Source: Streptomyces sp. NRRL F-6492 (GTDB lineage Bacteria; Actinomycetota; Actinomycetes; Streptomycetales; Streptomycetaceae). Taken from it: 38,872 nt of DNA. Of this stretch, positions 22,552 to 32,800 are shown piece by piece (positions within the stretch are counted from its first letter, which is position 1; the number at the start of each line of letters is the position of its first letter). Below the pieces are notes generated by a model. It worked only from the letters and a program-made list of their open reading frames with translations. It had not been told where the DNA came from and made no database searches. A program made the translations under genes and the position numbers. The stretch is taken from the NCBI RefSeq assembly GCF_001280125.1, contig NZ_LGEG01000250.1:1-38872 (forward strand), written 5' to 3'.

Positions 22552-23478
22552 ATGACCGAGTGGGACATCAAGAAGCTCCGGATCCTCCGCACCCTCCGCG
22601 ACCGCGGCACCGTCACCGCGACCGCGGAGGCCCTGCTCATGACCCCCTCGGCCGTCTCGCAGCAGCTCACCAACCTCGCCAGGCAGCTCGGGGTGACGCT
22701 CCTGGAGGCCCAGGGCCGCCGGGTCCGGCTCACCGACGCCGCCCATCTGGTGCTGCGGCACGCGGAGGCGGTCTTCGTCCAGCTGGAGCGCGCCGACGCC
22801 GAACTCGACGGCTATCTGCGGGGCGAGGCCGGGCAGGTGCGGGTGGCGGCCTTCTCCACCTCCGTGCCCGCGCTCGTCGTCCCCGCCGTGCGGCGGCTGC
22901 GGACCGCGCACCCCCGGCTCGACGTCCGCGTCCGGGAGGCCGAGGCGGCGGAGGCGTACGAGCTGCTCACGGCCGGCGAGGTCGACCTCGCCCTCTCGCT
23001 CGCCGCCCACGCGCCCTCCGCCCGCGACCCCAAGTTCAGCCGGGTTCCGCTGCTCGCCGACCCGCTCGACGTGGCCCTGCCCGCCGGGCACCCGCTCGCC
23101 GGCGCGCCCGGTCTGCGGCTCGCGGACCTCGCCGCCGAACCCTGGATCTACGGCGGCTCCGGGCCCTGGTCCGAGATCACCACCGCCGCCTGCGAGGCCG
23201 CCGGCTTCGTCCCCGGGCAGGCCCACAGCGCCTCGGGCTGGACCGCGATCCTCGCCATGGTCGAGGCCGGGATGGGGATCGCGCTCGTGCCCCGCATGGC
23301 CTCCGCCGAACGCCGGGGCGGCACCGGGGTCGTCATGCGCGTCCTCTCCGCCGACCAGCCGCGCCGCCACGTCGTCGCGGCGGTGCGGAGCGGGGCGGAG
23401 GAGGGCCCGGCGGTGGCCCGGGTCCTGGCCGCGCTCCGGCAGGCGGCGGCGGAACGCGAAACCGTTCAGCAGAGCTGA
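22552..23478 (+). CDS. LysR-family transcriptional regulator
   Basis: Regulator of 308 residues. The N-terminal HTH is MTEWDIKKLRILRTLRDRGTV-like with ALLMTPSAVSQQLTNLARQLG (about 27-47), which is LysR type, followed by a linker helix to about 90. The effector-binding domain (about 90-300) starts GQVRVAAFSTSVPALVVPAVR and contains the typical GMGIALVPR near 245. The start codon is directly preceded by a leaderless promoter, so it is transcribed apart from the exporter. Possible targets are the exporter upstream, the allantoicase 60 bases downstream, or itself. LysR proteins are usually divergent from their target; this one is not, so the target is open. Confidence 0.92.
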   Translation: MTEWDIKKLRILRTLRDRGTVTATAEALLMTPSAVSQQLTNLARQLGVTLLEAQGRRVRLTDAAHLVLRHAEAVFVQLERADAELDGYLRGEAGQVRVAAFSTSVPALVVPAVRRLRTAHPRLDVRVREAEAAEAYELLTAGEVDLALSLAAHAPSARDPKFSRVPLLADPLDVALPAGHPLAGAPGLRLADLAAEPWIYGGSGPWSEITTAACEAAGFVPGQAHSASGWTAILAMVEAGMGIALVPRMASAERRGGTGVVMRVLSADQPRRHVVAAVRSGAEEGPAVARVLAALRQAAAERETVQQS

Positions 23479-23501
23479 AAGAACCCGTCGAAAACATTCG
23501 A
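23465..23501. promoter_or_regulatory. Two palindromes between lysR and allantoicase genes
   Basis: TTCAGC-AGA-GCTGAA (23465-23479) covers the lysR stop codon, and TCGAA-AACA-TTCGA (23488-23501) lies 37 bases before the allantoicase start. Both are perfect. They are candidate operators for the downstream gene; the regulator is unknown. Confidence 0.5.
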
Positions 23502-23537
23502 TGGACCTGGAAGGGGCGGACGCGGGAAGGTCGGTCC

Positions 23538-24662
23538 ATGAGCAGCTTCGACGAGAACCAGGACCCGCACGCCAACGACGCCGCCCCCTACTCCGGCGGA
23601 GACCCCTACGCCGACTACCGCACCGGGGACTTCCCCTTCACCGAGCTGGTCGACCTCGCCGACCGCCGTCTCGGCGCCGGGGTCGTCGCCGCCAACGACG
23701 AGTTCTTCGCCGAGCGGGAGAACCTCCTCGTCCGCGAGCGCGCCCTCTTCGACCCCGAGCGCTTCGGCCACAAGGGCAAGATCATGGACGGCTGGGAGAC
23801 CCGCCGCCGCCGGGGCGCCGACGCCGACCACGTCTTCCCCGCCCCCGAGGACCACGACTGGGCGATCGTCCGCCTCGGCGCCCCCGGCGTCGTCCGGGGG
23901 ATCGTCGTCGACACCGCCCACTTCCGCGGCAACTACCCGCAGAAGGTCTCGGTCCAGGCCACCGCCGTCGAGGGCAGCCCGAGCCCGGCCGAACTCCTCG
24001 ACGCGAAGTGGGAGGAGCTCGTCCCGCCCACCCCCGTCCGGGGCCACGCCGCCAACGGCTTCGCGATCGACGCCGAGCGCCGCTTCACCCACGTCCGCCT
24101 CCGCCAGCACCCCGACGGCGGCGTCGCCCGCCTCCGCGTCCACGGCGAGGTCGTGCCCGACCCCGAGTGGCTGGAGCTCCTCGGCACCCTCGACCTGGTC
24201 TCCGTACTGAACGGCGGCACGTACGAGGACGCCTCGGACCGGTTCTACTCCTCGCCCACCCAGATCATCCTGCCCGGCACGTCCCGCAAGATGGACGACG
24301 GCTGGGAGAACCGCCGCCGCCGGGTCCGCGACACCCACGACTGGGTCCGCTTCCGGCTCGCCGCCCAGGGCGCCGTCCGCGCCGTCGAGATCGACACCGC
24401 CTGCCTCAAGGGCAACTCGGCGGGCTGGATCGCCCTCCAGGGCCGCAACGGCGAGACGGGCGAGTGGTTCGAGATCATCCCCAGGACCCGGCTCCAGCCC
24501 GACACCCTCCACCGCTTCAAGCTGCCCGCGCGGGCCGTCGTCACCCATGTGCGCCTGGACGCCTTCCCGGACGGTGGCGTCGCCCGGATGCGGCTCCACG
24601 GCACGCTGACGGAGCAGGGCGCGGCCGATCTGCGCGCCCGCTTCACGGCCCTGGGCGGCTGA
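23538..24662 (+). CDS. alc: Allantoicase
   Basis: Cytoplasmic enzyme of 374 residues that hydrolyses allantoate to ureidoglycolate and urea in purine degradation. It contains the expected two tandem jelly-roll repeats. Repeat one is about 30-190 (FTELVDLADRRLGAGVV, GKIMDGWETRRRR, DWAIVRLG, VDTAHFRGNYP). Repeat two is about 205-370 (RKMDDGWENRRRR, DWVRFRLA, EIDTACLKGNSAG, HVRLDAFPDGGVARMRLHG). The paired DGWE(T/N)RRRR motifs are diagnostic. The ATG at 23538 has GGAAGG 7 bases upstream. No allantoinase, ureidoglycolate lyase or other purine gene is in the window, so the gene stands alone next to a LysR regulator. As I recall, Streptomyces usually keeps it beside allantoinase. Confidence 0.94.
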   Translation: MSSFDENQDPHANDAAPYSGGDPYADYRTGDFPFTELVDLADRRLGAGVVAANDEFFAERENLLVRERALFDPERFGHKGKIMDGWETRRRRGADADHVFPAPEDHDWAIVRLGAPGVVRGIVVDTAHFRGNYPQKVSVQATAVEGSPSPAELLDAKWEELVPPTPVRGHAANGFAIDAERRFTHVRLRQHPDGGVARLRVHGEVVPDPEWLELLGTLDLVSVLNGGTYEDASDRFYSSPTQIILPGTSRKMDDGWENRRRRVRDTHDWVRFRLAAQGAVRAVEIDTACLKGNSAGWIALQGRNGETGEWFEIIPRTRLQPDTLHRFKLPARAVVTHVRLDAFPDGGVARMRLHGTLTEQGAADLRARFTALGG

Positions 24663-24674
24663 CGCCGGGCCACG

Positions 24675-24711
24675 GAGAAGGGGCGCCCCGCGGGGGAGGG
24701 CGCCCCTTCTC
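24675..24711. terminator. Perfect 14-bp hairpin, bidirectional terminator
   Basis: GAGAAGGGGCGCCC (24675-24688) pairs exactly with 24698-24711 across a 9-base loop. It sits between the convergent alc and pepN genes and is followed by a short GTACTCAC tandem repeat (24715-24732). Confidence 0.9.
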
Positions 24712-24749
24712 GCGTACTCACGTACTCACGTACGGCCTGCCGGTGGGTC

Positions 24750-27326
24750 TCAGACCGCCGCCGCCGCGTCCGCCGCCTGCGCCTTCAGGGCGCGCTCGAC
24801 GCCCGCGCGGCACTCCGTCACCAGACGCCGCAGCGCCGGAGCCGGCTTGTGCTCCTCCAGCCACGCGTCCGTCGCGTCCAGGGTCTCCCGCGAGACCTGG
24901 AGCGTCGGGTAGAGGCCGACCACGATCTGCTGGATCATCTCGTGGCTGCGGGTCTCCGAGACGCCCTTGACCGCCGCGAAGTACTTCGCCGTGTACGGGG
25001 CGAGCAGCTCGCGCTGGTCGGACCGGACGAAGCCGCCGATGACGGCCTCCTGCACGGCGTTCGCCAGCTTGTCGTCCTCGACGACCGACGCCCAGGCCTC
25101 GGCCTTGGCCTCCTCCGTCGGGCGGGCCGCCCGCGCGGTCGCCGCGTGCCGCTCGCCCGCCGCCGTGCGGTCGCGCTCCAGCTCGGCGGCGATCTCCGTC
25201 TCGTCGTAGTCGCCGGTCGCCGCGAGCCGCTGCACGAACGCCCAGCGCAGCTCGGTGTCCACCGCCAGGCCCTCGATCGTCTCGCGCCCCTCCAGGAGGG
25301 CCGCGAGCAGGTCGAGCTGCTGCGGGGTGCGGGCGGTCGCCGCGAAGGCCCGCGCCCACGCCAGCTGGTGGTCGCTCGCCGGCTCGGCCGCGCGCAGGTG
25401 CGCGAGCGTCGCCTCGGTCCAGCGGGACAGCCCGGCCTCGCGCCACTGCGGCGCCGCGTACAGGTCGAGGGCCGCCTTGACCTGGCCCTGGAGCGACTGC
25501 ACCACGCCGATGTCGGACTCCTTGGCGATGCCCGAGAGCACCAGCTCCAGGTAGTCGCGGGTGGCCAGCTCGCCGTCGCGGGTCATGTCCCAGGCCGAGG
25601 CCCAGCACAGCGCGCGCGGCAGCGACTCGGCGAAGTCGCCCAGGTGCTCGGTGACGTTGGCCAGGGACACGTCGTCGAGCCGGACCTTGGCGTACGACAG
25701 GTCGTCGTCGTTGAGGAGGACGACCGCCGGGCGGCCCTTGCCGACGAGCTGCGACACCTCGGTCCGCCCGGCCGCCGCGATGTCCAGCTCCAGGCGGTCG
25801 GTGCGGACGAGCCGGCCGGTCTCGTCCAGCTCGTAGAAGCCGATCGCGATCCGGTGCGGGCGCAGGACGGCCTCGCCCTTGGCGCCGGCGGGCAGCGCCG
25901 GGGCCTCCTGGAGGACCGTGAAGGCGGTGATGACGCCGTCCGCGTCGGTCTCGATCTCCGGACGCAGGACGTTGATGCCGGCCGTCTCCAGCCACGCCTT
26001 CGACCAGGACGTCAGATCGCGGCCGGAGGTCTTCTCCAGGGCGCCGAGCAGGTCCGACAGGCGCGTGTTGCCGAAGGCGTGCGCCTTGAAGTACGCCTGC
26101 ACGCCCTTGAAGAACTCGTCCTGGCCGACGTAGGCGACGAGCTGCTTGAGGACCGAGGCGCCCTTGGCGTACGTGATGCCGTCGAAGTTGACGAGCACGT
26201 CCTCCAGGTCGTTGATCTCGGCCATGATCGGGTGCGTGGAGGGCAGCTGGTCCTGGCGGTAGGCCCAGGTCTTCTCCGCGTTGGCGAAGGTGGTCCAGGC
26301 GTTCGGCCAGCGGGTGCCGGGCACGGCGGCCTGGCAGGCGACCGAGGTGTAGGTGGCGAACGACTCGTTCAGCCACAGGTCGTTCCACCACTCCATGGTG
26401 ACGAGGTCGCCGAACCACATGTGGGCGAGCTCGTGCAGGATGGTCTCGGCCCGCCGCTCGTACGCCGCGTCCGTCACCTTCGAGCGGAAGACGTACTGGT
26501 CGCGGATGGTGACCGCGCCCGCGTTCTCCATCGCGCCCGCGTTGAACTCCGGCACGAACAGCTGGTCGTACTTGGCGAACGGGTAGTCGTACGCGAACTT
26601 CTCCTGGAACCAGTCGAAGCCCTGGCGCGTGACGTCGAAGATGTGGTCCGCGTCGAGGAACTCGGCGAGCGACGGACGGCAGTAGACGCCGAGCGGGACG
26701 GTCTGCCCGTCCTTCTCGTACGTCGAGTGCACCGAGTGGTACGGGCCGACGATCAGGGCCGTGATGTACGTGGAGATCCGGGGCGTGGGCGCGAAGACCC
26801 ACGTGTCGCCCTCGGGCTCCGGGGTCGGCGAGTTCGAGACGACCTTCCAGCCGGCCGGGGCCTTCACGGTGAACTGGAAGGTCGCCTTGAGGTCGGGCTG
26901 CTCGAAGGAGGCGAACACGCGCCGCGCGTCCGGCACCTCGAACTGGGTGTAGAGGTAGGCCTGGTCGTCGACCGGGTCGACGAAGCGGTGCAGGCCCTCA
27001 CCGGTGTTGGTGTACGCGCAGTCGGCGACGACCCTGAGCTCGTTGCGCCCCTCCCGCAGGTGCGGCAGGGCGATCCGCGAGTCGCGGAAGACGGCGGCGA
27101 CGTCCAGGACGTGCCCGTTCAGGACGGCCTCGTGGACGGCGGGGGCGACGAGGTCGATGAAGGTCTCGGCGCCCGCCTCGGCGGAATCGAAGCGGACGGT
27201 GGTGACGGACCGGTAGGTGCCGCCCTCCTGCGCACCGGAGAGGTCGAGTTCGACCTCGTACGCGTCCACGGTCAGCAGCGCCGCCCGCTGCCGAGCCTCT
27301 TCACGGGTCAGGTTCGTGCCAGGCAC
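24750..27326 (-). CDS. pepN: Aminopeptidase N (M1 zinc metallopeptidase)
   Basis: Cytoplasmic broad-specificity aminopeptidase of 858 residues, the usual length for actinobacterial PepN. An N-terminal beta domain (about 1-200) carries QFEVPDARRVFASFEQPDLK. The exopeptidase motif that binds the substrate amino-terminus is NAGAMENAG (about 265). The zinc site is HELAHMWFGDLVTMEWWNDL then NES (about 296-322), giving both His and the third ligand Glu with normal HEXXH-X18-E spacing. A C-terminal ERAP1-like helical domain covers about 540-850. The GTG at 27326 has AGAGGAG 9 bases upstream. No signal peptide is present. It is convergent with alc and separated from the TerD gene upstream by 53 bases. 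Confidence 0.96.
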   Translation of the reverse strand: MPGTNLTREEARQRAALLTVDAYEVELDLSGAQEGGTYRSVTTVRFDSAEAGAETFIDLVAPAVHEAVLNGHVLDVAAVFRDSRIALPHLREGRNELRVVADCAYTNTGEGLHRFVDPVDDQAYLYTQFEVPDARRVFASFEQPDLKATFQFTVKAPAGWKVVSNSPTPEPEGDTWVFAPTPRISTYITALIVGPYHSVHSTYEKDGQTVPLGVYCRPSLAEFLDADHIFDVTRQGFDWFQEKFAYDYPFAKYDQLFVPEFNAGAMENAGAVTIRDQYVFRSKVTDAAYERRAETILHELAHMWFGDLVTMEWWNDLWLNESFATYTSVACQAAVPGTRWPNAWTTFANAEKTWAYRQDQLPSTHPIMAEINDLEDVLVNFDGITYAKGASVLKQLVAYVGQDEFFKGVQAYFKAHAFGNTRLSDLLGALEKTSGRDLTSWSKAWLETAGINVLRPEIETDADGVITAFTVLQEAPALPAGAKGEAVLRPHRIAIGFYELDETGRLVRTDRLELDIAAAGRTEVSQLVGKGRPAVVLLNDDDLSYAKVRLDDVSLANVTEHLGDFAESLPRALCWASAWDMTRDGELATRDYLELVLSGIAKESDIGVVQSLQGQVKAALDLYAAPQWREAGLSRWTEATLAHLRAAEPASDHQLAWARAFAATARTPQQLDLLAALLEGRETIEGLAVDTELRWAFVQRLAATGDYDETEIAAELERDRTAAGERHAATARAARPTEEAKAEAWASVVEDDKLANAVQEAVIGGFVRSDQRELLAPYTAKYFAAVKGVSETRSHEMIQQIVVGLYPTLQVSRETLDATDAWLEEHKPAPALRRLVTECRAGVERALKAQAADAAAAV

Positions 27327-27379
27327 CCGGTCAACTCCTCTGTTTCATGACGATGGGGCCCATCCTTCCACGGGGCGGC

Positions 27380-28594
27380 TCAGCGACGCACGACACATTT
27401 CCACGGCCCGTCGCCGCTGATCCGCAGCAGCCCGGGACCCGCCACGGGAGCGCCCACCCGGACCTCGCCGACCTCGTCGACCAGCCGGGTCCGCTCCTCG
27501 TCGTCGTGGAGCGGGTCCTCCGGCGCGGCGTGCCGGTGCACGGCGAAGCGACCCTCCCCGTGGTGCGTGAAGTCGAGGACCCCGGGCGGTCCGTCGTAGA
27601 CCACGAGGTCGTGCGCGGTCCCCTCGACGTGGCTGTCGAAGCGGCGCGCGTGGGAGAGCGGGAGGACCCGCAGCGTCCAGGGGGCGTCGGCGTCCACCCG
27701 CAGCGTCAGCGGGCGGGAGCGCGGGACCAGGGCGACGGTCCGGGCCCGGACGTCGTCCTCGTACGCCGTGAGCAGGAAGTCCTCGGACCGCCCGTACGCG
27801 TCGCAGGACCCCACCGTGGTGAGGAGCGAGTGGTACGACTCCACCTCCAGGAGCACCCAGCCGCCCGCCGGCAGGCGCGGGTCGCAGTGCACGGTCTCCT
27901 TGCCGCGCCCCCGGTACACGGCGGGCCGGAACTCCGCGCCGGACGGGACGGGGGCGGGGACCCGGACCGGGAGGGCCGGGGCCGGGGCCGGGGCCGGGGG
28001 CGCGTACGGCGGGGGCGCCGCCGGAGGCACGTACCCCGGCCCCGGGATCGGCGGCGGCGGGGGCTCCACCACGATGCCGAAGTCCGTCGCGAGCCCGGCG
28101 AGCCCGGAGGCGTACCCCCGGACGGCCGTACGGAACCGCCAGCCGCCGTCCCACCGGTGGAACGCGCCGAAGACGAAGGCGGTCTCCGTCGTCGCGCCCC
28201 CGATCGGCCGGTACGCGACGGGCGCCCCCGCCGCGTCCGTGACCCGCACGTCGAGGCCGGGCACCCGCCCGAAGCCGCCCCCGTCGGCGGAGGCGGCGAC
28301 CACGATCCGCGCCACGTCCGGCTCCACGCGCGCGAGGTCCAGCCACAGCCAGTCCGCGGCCCGGTCGCCGGGCGCGCCGGGGGCCGATCGGCCCAGGTGC
28401 CGCACGGACCCCGAGGGATGGTCGGCGTGGTTGTAGAAGACCAGGTCGGCGTCGCCCCGCACCCGCCCGGCGGCGTCCAGGAGCAGCGCCGACACGTCCA
28501 CCTCGGGCACCCCGTGCCCGGTCTGCCAGCCGGCCGCCACGTGGAGCGCCTGCGGGGGCACCGGGACGTCGTCCCCCTCGGGTATCCGGTTCAT
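27380..28594 (-). CDS. TerD-domain protein with Pro-rich linker and second beta domain
   Basis: Probably cytoplasmic protein of 404 residues. The N-terminal 190 residues match the TerD/TerZ family: VDVSALLLDAAGRVRGDADLVFYN (within about 32-55), RIVVAASADGG and AFVFGAFHRWDGGWRF. TerD proteins bind calcium and act in tellurite resistance and envelope stress systems; the acidic DAAGRVRGDAD stretch is where such a site would be. A Pro-rich linker spans about 188-235. The C-terminal domain (about 240-404) is beta-rich with Cys pairs and no family I recognise, though a similar arrangement occurs in other Streptomyces TerD proteins. The ATG at 28594 has no ribosome site; CAGAGT lies six bases upstream, so it may be leaderless. 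No other ter genes are adjacent. Confidence 0.85.
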   Translation of the reverse strand: MNRIPEGDDVPVPPQALHVAAGWQTGHGVPEVDVSALLLDAAGRVRGDADLVFYNHADHPSGSVRHLGRSAPGAPGDRAADWLWLDLARVEPDVARIVVAASADGGGFGRVPGLDVRVTDAAGAPVAYRPIGGATTETAFVFGAFHRWDGGWRFRTAVRGYASGLAGLATDFGIVVEPPPPPIPGPGYVPPAAPPPYAPPAPAPAPALPVRVPAPVPSGAEFRPAVYRGRGKETVHCDPRLPAGGWVLLEVESYHSLLTTVGSCDAYGRSEDFLLTAYEDDVRARTVALVPRSRPLTLRVDADAPWTLRVLPLSHARRFDSHVEGTAHDLVVYDGPPGVLDFTHHGEGRFAVHRHAAPEDPLHDDEERTRLVDEVGEVRVGAPVAGPGLLRISGDGPWKCVVRR

Positions 28595-28621
28595 GGGGGA
28601 ACTCTGGCACGCGCGGACGCG

Positions 28622-28662
28622 CCGGAGGGGCGGCTCCCCGCAACGGGAGACCGCCCCTCCGG
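28622..28662 (-). terminator. Terminator after asd
   Basis: CCGGAGGGGCGG (28622-28633) pairs exactly with 28651-28662. An inner CTCCC/GGGAG stem extends the hairpin. It lies 20 bases past the asd stop. Confidence 0.85.
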
Positions 28663-28682
28663 TACGCGCCCCGCGGCGGCCG

Positions 28683-29750
<1,068 letters not shown>

Positions 29751-29773
29751 TCATGCGGGCCACCACGGTCGCC

Positions 29774-29793
29774 TTGTCCAATCCGTTGTCCAA
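29774..29793. repeat. Direct repeat TTGTCCAA upstream of asd
   Basis: TTGTCCAA occurs at 29774-29781 and 29786-29793, 12 bp apart, 75-95 bases upstream of the asd start in the gap to the subtilase terminator. It is a possible activator or repressor site; no partner regulator is evident. Confidence 0.5.
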
Positions 29794-29822
29794 GGTCCGG
29801 GACGGGAAGGGGGGAGAAGGGG

Positions 29823-29860
29823 GGAGGGGGCGGGCACCGGAACCGGCGCCCGCCCCCTCC
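29823..29860 (-). terminator. Terminator after the subtilase gene
   Basis: GGAGGGGGCGGGC (29823-29835) pairs exactly with 29848-29860 across a 12-base loop that can itself pair (CCGG/CCGG). It lies 12 bases past the subtilase stop. Confidence 0.85.
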
Positions 29861-29872
29861 GATCACACGGTG

Positions 29873-32800
29873 TTACGGGGTGACCGCGCCGATCAGGACG
29901 CTGCCGGCGCCCGCGACGGTGCCGCGGGCGTTGACCAGCTGGACCTCGCCGAAGAACTGGCGTCCCTCGGGAGCGGCGCCGGCGACGACGACCTCGGCCG
30001 TCACCGTGGCGGACCCGCCGTTGGGCAGGGCGGCCGGCTTCGAGCCGTCGACCTTCACGGTGCCGAGCGCGGACGAGTAGTACACGTCCTTGTAGTCGTA
30101 CGTGGTGCCGCCCGCGGCCTGGACCGAGTAGCCGTCGATGACGACGGTGTACGTGCCCGCGGCCGGCTTCACCAGGGAGACGGCCTCCTCCGAGTCGCCG
30201 TCGGCGGCCTGCGCGACCTGCTTGCCGTTGAGCGACACGGTCAGGTCGAGGTCGGCGGCCCTGTCGGAGGTGTTGCCGATCGCGATGTCGAGCCGCTCGA
30301 CGCCCTCGCCGATGGTGACGGTCCGGGTGTGCTTCTGCTTGTTCAGGATGGTCGGCGTCTCGGTCTTCTGGGAGCCGAGGGAGCCGCCCTTGAGGGTGCC
30401 CTCGATGCCCGCGAAGCGGTTGGCGACCTTCCACTGGACGGGGGCCGGGGTGCCGACCTTCGCCTCCGGGACCGTCTGGACGACCGGGTCGAAGTCGACG
30501 CCGAGGGCCGAGACGCCCAGGGTGTACGGGTTGTCCAGGTCCGGCGACGTGCGGCGGGCCTCGACCTCGACCTCCCAGACGCCCGGCGTCGGGTTCGGGT
30601 AGGAGCGCAGGTCGGGGCGGCAGGTGTTCGCCGGGTTGTAGTGCGGGTAGCAGCCCGTGGTCGCGGTCGGGTCGACGGGGACGCCGACCGGGTGGATCGC
30701 GATGAACCGGGTCTGGCTCTTCTCCTTCAGCCCGGACAGCGAGACCTCCAGCGTCTTGGCGCCCTGCGGCACGGTGACGAAGTAGGACGTGGTGCTGTTG
30801 CGCTGCACGGAGCCCTGGGCGGTGAGGCCGTAGGCCGGGGCGGCCAGGTCGTGCGCGACGACCGAGGTGGCGAGGATCTGCTTGTCGACGCCCTCGGTGC
30901 GCTCGTCGTCGGCCTCCAGGATGACGCTGTGGACGCCGGCGGAGGACGCCTTGGCCTGGAGCTTGACGGTGACCGGCTGGTTCAGCGGCAGGTAGATCCG
31001 GTCCTCACCGACGATGCGGAAGGTGCCGTCGTTGTACTTGAGGTCCAGGTCGTGCCGGACCGGACGGTCCGGGCCGCTGGTGCGCGTGAGGGTGACGTCG
31101 TAGACCCGCTTCTGGCCGACCTTGAGGTCGCCCTCGCGGTCGTAGACGCCGGTGCCGGTGCGCGGGGCCGGGAAGATCAGGGTGTCGACCGGGGCCTGCA
31201 CCTTGTAGTCGTGCGCCGTGGCGCCGTCCTTGATGGACTCCCAGGCCTCTTCGATGTCGATGCGGCCGGCGCCCTGCTCGTGCGCGGCGACACCGGGGAT
31301 CCGGCGGGCGGTGGAGGTCAGCGCGGTGCGCAGGGTGAGCGGGGAGAGCGCGATGCCCTTCTGCTTGGCGGCCGAGAGCAGCAGCGCGCTCGCGCCCGCC
31401 GCCTGCGGCGAGGACATCGAGGTGCCGTTGAGCATGCCGTAGCCGGCGGGCAGCGCGTAGCCCGACTCGGCGAGGCCGGCGCCCGGCAGCCAGGTCGGGA
31501 TGGTGTTCACGGCCGAGCCGGGGGCGGTGATCGTCGGGGTGAAGCCGCCGTCCTCGCGCGGGCCGCGCGAGGAGAAGGGGAACATGGCGTACTTCTTCTC
31601 GACGGCCGAGCCGTAGTTGGCGGCCCAGGTGTCCTTGGAGACGGCCGCGCCGACCGAGAGGACCTTGTCGGCCAGGCCGGGGTCGCCGATCGTGTTGATG
31701 CCGGGGCCCGAGTTGCCGGCCGAGATGACCAGCTGCACGCCGTACTGGTCGATCAGACGGGTGTAGAGGCGGGCGCGGACGTTGTCGCCGTCGTTCTGCT
31801 GCGGCAGGCCGCCGATCGACATGTTGACGATGTCGACGCCGCGGTTGACGACGAGGTCCGTCATGCCCTCGGTGAGGGCGGTGTTGGTGCAGCCGCCGGT
31901 CCAGGTGCACGCGCGCGAGGAGACGATCTTCGCGCCGGGGGCCGCGCCGTTCATCCTGCCGCCGAAGAGGCCGTGGGCGGCGGTGATGCCGGCGACGTGG
32001 GTGCCGTGCGAGGACCCGACGAGGCCGACGTTGACGAAGTCGGCCTTCTTGCCGACCCAGGTGCCGCCGGCCGGGTCCATCGGGACGTCCTTGCGGATCT
32101 CCACGACGAACGGAGTCTTCTCGACGACCTCGGTGGCGGGGTCGTCGGTACCGAAGTAGCCGATCTGGAACCCGTCCTTGTACGGCTTCATCGGCGCGTT
32201 GTCCGTGAAGTCGTTGTTCTGGTCGGTGTCCACGCGGACGGTACCGGCGGCCGGGTCGTACAGCAGGCCGAAGACGTCGGTGGTGTCGCCGTCCCGGTTG
32301 ATGTCGCCGGCCGGGTCGCCGCCCGCGGTGATCGACTCGGTGAAGAGGCTGAACCGGTACGCGCCCTCGGGGGCCTTCCAGCTCTGCGTGGAGGCGGTGA
32401 AGACGGGGCCGGCGACCGGGGTGATCTGCGCGCGCCAGGTGGCGTCGCCCTCGGTCAGCGGGTCCGTGGCGGTGACCCAGTCGACGATCTTGCGCTCGCC
32501 GGTGGTGGTCTTCTGCAGGGCCGGGTGGCCGAGGTCGACGCCGGAGTCCAGGACGCCGATGGTCACGCCGCGGCCGTCGGCCTTGGGGTGGCTCTCGACG
32601 AAGTCGACCGCGCCCGTCTCGTGGGAGGGGTTGTACGGGTTCCTCGCCGGGGTCTTCTTGCCGGGGGCCGGGTACGTCTTCGCGACGGTGGTGCCCTCGA
32701 CGGCGCCCGCCTCGGGGCGCGGGTCGTCCAGCGGGATCTCGGCCTGGAGGTCGACGGCCTGGACCGAGGAGAGCTTGGTGGCGGCCCGGATGGCGGCCTC

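Noticed and set aside
21774..24662. 962-codon plus-strand frame reading through the exporter and lysR into alc
   Set aside because: Only the last 374 codons are allantoicase. The upstream part is an alternative frame of two recognised genes, and alc has its own ribosome site.
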